From contig JAAAUF010000482.1 in NCBI GenBank assembly GCA_015499985.1, forward strand, positions 9,885 to 22,142: a stretch of DNA of 12,258 nucleotides, in the 5' to 3' direction. A program made the translations under genes and the position numbers. Below the pieces are notes generated by a model. That model saw only the letters and a list, made by a program, of their open reading frames with translations. It searched no databases and was not told where the DNA came from. Positions 7,478-12,258 of the stretch are shown here, piece by piece (position 1 is the first letter of the stretch; the number at the start of each line of letters is the position of its first letter). This DNA is from Haplosporangium gracile (Eukaryota > Mortierellomycota > Mortierellomycetes > Mortierellales > Mortierellaceae).

Positions 7478-10400
7478 ATGGACACTCATGTCCAACACCC
7501 CAGGAGCATGACTAAAACGAGCAATGACTACCAAGACGAACACCACTATCAACAGCAGCTCTTTGGTGGTAGTCAAGAGCCAAAGGCAGGGACAGCGGCA
7601 TGGACGACCATGACGCGCTCAAAGGCGTTAAAGTCCTTAGCTCTACTTGAGGCTCAGGCGGCAGTCAAATTCGACAATGAGGGCCTTTTACTCGAAGCTC
7701 TCGAGGCCTACAGCAAGGCCGTGACTCTATTAGAAATGGTCATGAAGAGCACCACTTCACCCGAAGAATACGACCGCCTTTTGGCTATTGTAAGTTCGCA
7801 ATAATGCATTTCCTTGTTTGCGCCTTTTCTTTGTTGGGGGACCGGAGCGGAAAAGAAGAGAAAAGGGAAAAGGCGTGAGATTTGAGACAGAAGCAGAAAA
7901 GAGTGAGACAAATGGGCATTACATTGATCGTACCTGAACTTTGTTGAAAGTGATCGGTTGTTTAAAATTCTATCATACACGCTTAAGCCAATTTTTTTTA
8001 AGCTTCTTTGACGTGTCATTCACTATGCTTTCTCTAGGCGCGTGTTCTTTTTCTTGCTTTTTTTTTTATTCGCCCTTTTGGGGCAAAAAATACACTTGTT
8101 TTCTGTCTCTCACTCCCTCTTCCTCTCTCCTTCTCTCATTCCCTCCTTGACAATGTCGGCTACTCCTTGGATAGCACGACTCCTACAAATATCGCATTCA
8201 ATCGCTAGACCTCGAATCCTTACCCCTGAGTCCATCAACATCAACAATAACAACAACATCAACAATGTCAACAATGTCAACAACATCAACAACGCCGACA
8301 ACACCAATAACAACGACGGCAACAGGTCTCTGCAGCCTGCATGATTATCAGGGACAGCATTCATCCCAAAGCGACGTTCTAAACATGCAGTCCTCCTCCT
8401 CCGTCTCCTCCCCTTCTCGCACAGGATACGCATTGACTCCTTATGCATCAACAAAAACAACTGCAATATCAAAAGCTAATAATGCAACCATCAAAAACAT
8501 TAACACCACCGACACCACAGCAATAACAACAGGATCGGGTATAAAAACAACAACACTCGCTGCCGCTGCTGCCGCCATAGCGAAAATAACAGTAGTAACA
8601 GCAATGCCAACAACAATAGGATCAGTCGACGGGTCGTCGTTGCAACAGATCAAGAAACAATCCTCTGCACCTGCTCTTGCTCCTGTTCTCAATCGCTCTC
8701 AGCCTTCAACTTTATCTTCCGCCATCTTCACTCCCGCTCCTACCACCACTAGTACCATTGTCTCTTCCTCACAACTACAACAACAGCTCCCGTCATCTTT
8801 AAGACCATCCTTAATCCATCTTCTTGCCCCTCCTTCCCAAGAACAACGACTTCGGCGTACCAAGGCTGGCTCTCTCTCAAAAACAACCACTATCTCTAAC
8901 CGCCTTGCCACCCCCACTATCCTTACCCCCCCTGCCGGCCCAATTATCCCTACCCGCCCCGCCAGCCCCGCCATTCCTGCCAGCCCCACTATTCCCACCA
9001 GCCCTATCAGCCCCACAACGTCCACCATGTCAGAGCAGTCGCCTCTACGACGGCAACTGCGGCTTCATGCCAAGCCTATCATAGGAGGGCCGACTACCAC
9101 CAACAACCGTATTATCACAGGCAATTTGGTCTCTGCAGCTGAGCAACTCCAACTCAAAGCCCAGCAACTCACAGGAGGAGGGTCGACTACAGCCAACAAC
9201 AACCGTATTACAGGCAATCTGGTCTCTGCAGCCGAGCAACTCCAACTCAAAGCCCAGCAACGACTGCAGAGGAAGCCGTCTTTGTCACTTCCGCGGAGTC
9301 CGAATCAGGCTTCTTCTCCCGTTGCTCCAATAACCGCTACAATGGTTGACTCATTAGCGCTCTCTTCACCACTGCCGCAAACATCATTACCTGCTTCTCT
9401 TGTAACCATAACGACGACTAAGGAGAACACTCTCATCGTTGTAGAGTCTGCGCCATTGCCCTCATTAACATTACCTGCTGCGGTGTTGCCATCTAATAAG
9501 TCGGGACCGCCAACACCGGATTTGACAGCCAACCGGATGTTTCTGACCTCATTGCCCAACAGCATCCTCGCTACTCCAACGCCGTCCTTGAAATCGCCGA
9601 CTTCCCCATCATCGCCTTCGCCATTATCTATGTCCTTCACATCGTCATCGACTTCGTTATCGCCGCCTTCGTCGCCCCTCCATCGAACGCTCCTGCAGGC
9701 TCGACGACAGCAACAACAGCTCAAAAAACAGCAGAAATCGCTGCTTGCACAGGCAGCGCCATTGCAGTATCCACCGCGTCAACAATCGATCCCATTGCCC
9801 AAAAGTCCAGCTTTACTGTTACTTGAGAGCTCACCAGAGCCCAAGAACAATGAGTCTACAACAAAAGTAACTTCTCTTCCTCAGCATCATTCGCCGCGGG
9901 AAAAGATGGATCGGAATGAGATTGACGAGTGGCTACCCAAGTTTCTGACAAAGGACTTCGACCTGTCTGAATCCTGGCTTGGTGTGCATGAACTCTCGGA
10001 GGATCCGCTTCCAAGACAACAGGGTCCCTCCGCCAAAGGTAATTTTATTCAAAAAAAAAAAAAAAAGGGAAAAAAAAAAAAAAAAGTGCAATAACAACAA
10101 AGCACTAAAGATGATAAGAAACAGTGCTTAGTGTTTTTGAAACGTTGGGGAACGAATTAATTAATTATTTATGTACTGTACCTTGTCTAACAACAAATTT
10201 ATGCGCAATTTGATGGGGGGTATTGTACATTAAACGTACATAGGACCGTTAGACAGTGATGGCTCTCAAAATGCAGGACCGTTTCAACCCAATACCATGT
10301 TCTCAACAGCAAAAACGACGTCAGACAAGGAGCGCAAGAAACAGGAACCTAGTACAACTGCGGTCAAGGAGCAGAGACCTTTACCAGCAGGAAAAAAGAA

Positions 10401-12258
10401 GACAGCAGAAGGCGGGAAGTCTCCTTACTACGCCCATCGACGATCTCTCTCACAATCGTCTCTTCCACTACAAAAACCAGCTCAACAAAAACAGCAACAG
10501 CAGCACCAACAGCTCTTGTCACCACCGCCGCTACTTCAACCTAATCGTCATAACCAGGGACGCCCCTTCGAACAACCATCGCGACTTTCGCTCTACAGTC
10601 GGACGCTTGGTTCATTGTCAATGACTTCTTTGCATTTGTTTGAAAATGAACCACTCACTGCTGCCGAGTTCTTGTCCTCAAGTCCCATTCGAGCGCATTT
10701 TCAAAACAAGTATCTAAAGCAGACGGATCAAAATAAGGACCAACTACCTAGCTCACAACATTTTGAGAAGTACCAGCACCAGAGGCAGAGGCATCATCAG
10801 CGGAAGAAATCGCAGGGTCAACCTTGGATCCTTATTCCTCAACCCCACCAGACTGCCACCACCCCCACCATGCTTCGAAGTCCGAGCAGTCTCTCACAGC
10901 TGAGCACCACTTCTACAGCGCTGCACAGTCCTACTACCACTAGTACCACCTTTGTCGGCGGAAGCAATCTCATGGACTTTGTTTCGTCCGACGGTCCACT
11001 CGGAGGCTTGAGTATCGTAAGTTTCATTTGCAAACAGGACACGAGATTCAAGACGCGTTAAAAAAAACATATTTGTTTCTACCTCGTAAAAGACTCACTG
11101 ACACGCTCTCCTTTTTTATTATCCCATAATGAAAAATAGTCACAAGGTCCACCGCCACAAATCCCACCACAGCCCACAGACCCATTCCTTCGGTGCTTCT
11201 GGGTAATGCGCCAACTAGAACAGACAATGACTACGGGAGGGTTCCTGACCCGTAAAGTTCACGTGCCCCGGCAAGTCTGGTACCAGCGCGCGACCTCGGT
11301 CCGCCTTCCGGCCGCAGAAGCCAAGGTCTCCGCCTGTCATACTATTACCCTCATGCTTGAACAAATGGTCGCGCAGTCGAAACGCGGCATGCTGAACTTG
11401 ATGATTGGGCCTCCTACGCCTGCTTCGTCTGCTTCTTCTTTTGGTCCTTTGGAGTTGATTCCGAACTCGACTTCAACGTCGAGGTCGGGGTCGAGATCGG
11501 GGTCTTCTTCGAGCTCTTCATCAATCATCTTGCCGTACTCGCCCTCGTCGCCTGTCACCCCTTCGCAGAATTCGTTCCAGTCAACCACCACAACCTCAAT
11601 AACAGCAACATCTGTATCCGCCACTACCGTAACTGGTTCTCAAACCCTGATTCACCCCCAACCATTAACCCCAACCACGCCTTCTCAATCCACCTTCTCC
11701 GCAACCTCCACATTAACATCAACACCCATCAAACCCACCAAGCTCGCCAAATCCACTACCCGGAACAGCGGCGACAAAGGTACTCCCGCCCTCCTTTTCT
11801 ACAACGCTATCGACACAGAACAGGACCGGATCCTCTTAACAAAAGAACTCGAAGCCCTTGAATCGACAGCGCTCCATATCTGGTCCAAACTCAGCAAGAA
11901 ACTGTCTTTTGTCCATCGGCCTGGGAAGGACTTTGGTTCCCATGCTGTCATTGGTGCCGGTACTGGTAACAGTGGTACCATTGCCACGAATGCTACTGTT
12001 ACTACTGCACGGCAACATCAGCATCAAGCGCAGGACTTGCACCCGTCCCAGGAACACGACTCTCAAGACGACAAGGACAAGAATAAGGATGACGGCCATA
12101 CTGTTATAAATGCCGTTGGAGCTGGGACTGATCTCAAGAGCCAGTGGAAACACTTTTCCAAATCCGTGCAGAAATCCATGGCCAAGGACAAAGTGTACGT
12201 CCCTCTTTTTTTTTTTCTTCCCTACTCTCGCACGCCAGTGGAAAGAAAAAAAAAAAAA
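7478..12258 (+). CDS. MIT-domain protein with long low-complexity linker (3' end beyond window)
   Basis: Exons inferred: 7478-7789, 8175-10038, 10253-11016, 11140 to about 12194. The first intron is placed by protein continuity: exon 1 ends RLLAI and exon 2 begins HDSYKYRIQSLDLE, completing helix 3 of a MIT domain at residues 48-119 (EALEAYSKAVTLL is helix 2). The AG acceptor at 8173-8174 lies inside a TAG stop, so no earlier acceptor works in this frame. For intron 2 an alternative AG at 10243 is also in frame and adds three residues. Residues 120-980 are Ser/Thr/Pro/Gln-rich with a duplicated segment. Exon 4 carries two ordered blocks: PFLRCFWVMRQLEQ, GGFLTRKVHVPRQVW (995-1027), and LLFYNAIDTEQDRILLTKEL to SKKLSFV (1198-1238), then a basic segment near 1311-1331. 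Family knowledge: MIT domains bind ESCRT-III tails on endosomes. I recall fungal MIT proteins with similar C-terminal blocks, unchecked. The precise function is unknown. Starts at 7478 or the in-frame ATG at 7508 are both possible. Confidence 0.83.
8231..8325 (+). repeat. AAC-rich trinucleotide tract in the MIT gene
   Basis: Imperfect ACA/TCA units at the start of the linker. In the gene frame they encode Thr/Ser; another frame gives Asn/Ile, which makes a spurious small ORF. Tracts of this kind expand and contract by slippage. Confidence 0.75.
9084..9261 (+). repeat. In-frame 93-nt tandem duplication inside the MIT gene
   Basis: Two copies, 9084-9168 and 9177-9261, are offset by 93 nt (31 codons). 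Each encodes a version of NLVSAAEQLQLKAQQ. They differ by a few substitutions plus one gained and one lost codon that cancel, so the frame is kept. The A/Q/L-rich unit could form an amphipathic helix within an otherwise disordered linker. High nucleotide identity points to a fairly recent duplication. Confidence 0.88.
10051..10085 (+). repeat. A16-GGG-A16 tract in intron 2 of the MIT gene
   Basis: Two 16-base A runs separated by GGG begin 12 nt after the GT donor at 10039. Read through, they encode a lysine-rich tail ending at a TAA, which would be the fate of an intron-retained transcript. Run lengths in assemblies are error-prone. Confidence 0.8.
12193..12258 (+). other. Probable intron start and A-rich contig end
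   Basis: A donor GTACGT at 12195 (or GTGTAC at 12193) follows the codons for KDK, then a pyrimidine tract and a possible CAG acceptor at 12236-12238. That would make a 44-nt intron, short for this gene, so the true acceptor may lie beyond the window. The sequence ends in a run of A, as at a broken contig end. Confidence 0.4.

Noticed and set aside
8042..8344. An ORF with an Asn-rich tail overlapping the MIT gene
   Set aside because: It is an alternative reading of the ACA/AAC tract. The MIT frame continues through the region as Thr/Ser and joins correctly to exon 1.
11337..11624. A minus-strand acidic ORF of 95 codons
   Set aside because: It is antisense to the Ser-rich segment of the MIT gene's fourth exon, where TCG/TCT codons create an acidic shadow.
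1..12258. A defence, mobile-element, CRISPR or biosynthetic system
   Set aside because: I looked for terminal repeats, transposase or reverse-transcriptase motifs, repeat-spacer arrays and clustered enzymes and saw none. The genes look like ordinary fungal housekeeping or trafficking genes.

Overview
The window looks like nuclear DNA of a filamentous fungus, most likely an early-diverging one (Mucoromycota, Mortierella-like). The signs are short GT-AG introns with CTAAC/CTAAA-type branch sites, long CT-rich leaders before start codons, and proteins with large Ser/Thr/Pro/Gln/Asn-rich linkers. The phylum is an inference from style, not from a marker gene. The poly-G run at the left end and the A-run at the right end suggest this may be a whole short contig that stops at homopolymers.

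Layout, left to right. (1) Positions 1-345, minus strand: the probable 5' end of a gene that runs off the left edge, with a SAM-like N-terminus split by one short intron; this is tentative. (2) 346-1780: a divergent intergenic promoter region whose pyrimidine strand flips near 500. (3) 1781-4948, plus strand: a complete five-exon MFSD1-type major facilitator transporter of 845 residues, with an unusually long central loop and C-terminal tail. Its acidic tail continues in frame for 42 codons beyond the TAA. (4) 5433-5987, minus strand: a complete two-exon microsomal glutathione transferase 3 (MAPEG) gene of 148 residues, convergent with the transporter, with a good start context, a TATA box and a poly(A) signal. 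(5) 5988-7477: a divergent intergenic region ending in a hexanucleotide CTCACT array in the leader of the next gene. (6) 7478 to the right edge, plus strand: a MIT-domain protein, at least 1331 residues, cut by the window end. Its N-terminal MIT domain is split by a 385-nt intron, followed by a huge low-complexity linker with an internal duplication, then two conserved-looking C-terminal blocks in an exon that stays open to the edge.

No operon-like logic applies. MFSD1 proteins act in lysosomes and MIT domains bind ESCRT-III on endosomes, so two of the genes may share an endolysosomal setting, but adjacency alone does not show that. I found no tRNA, rRNA, transposon, CRISPR or biosynthetic cluster. 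The most interesting items are the concealed left-edge gene, the in-frame coding-like stretch after the transporter stop, and the architecture of the MIT protein.
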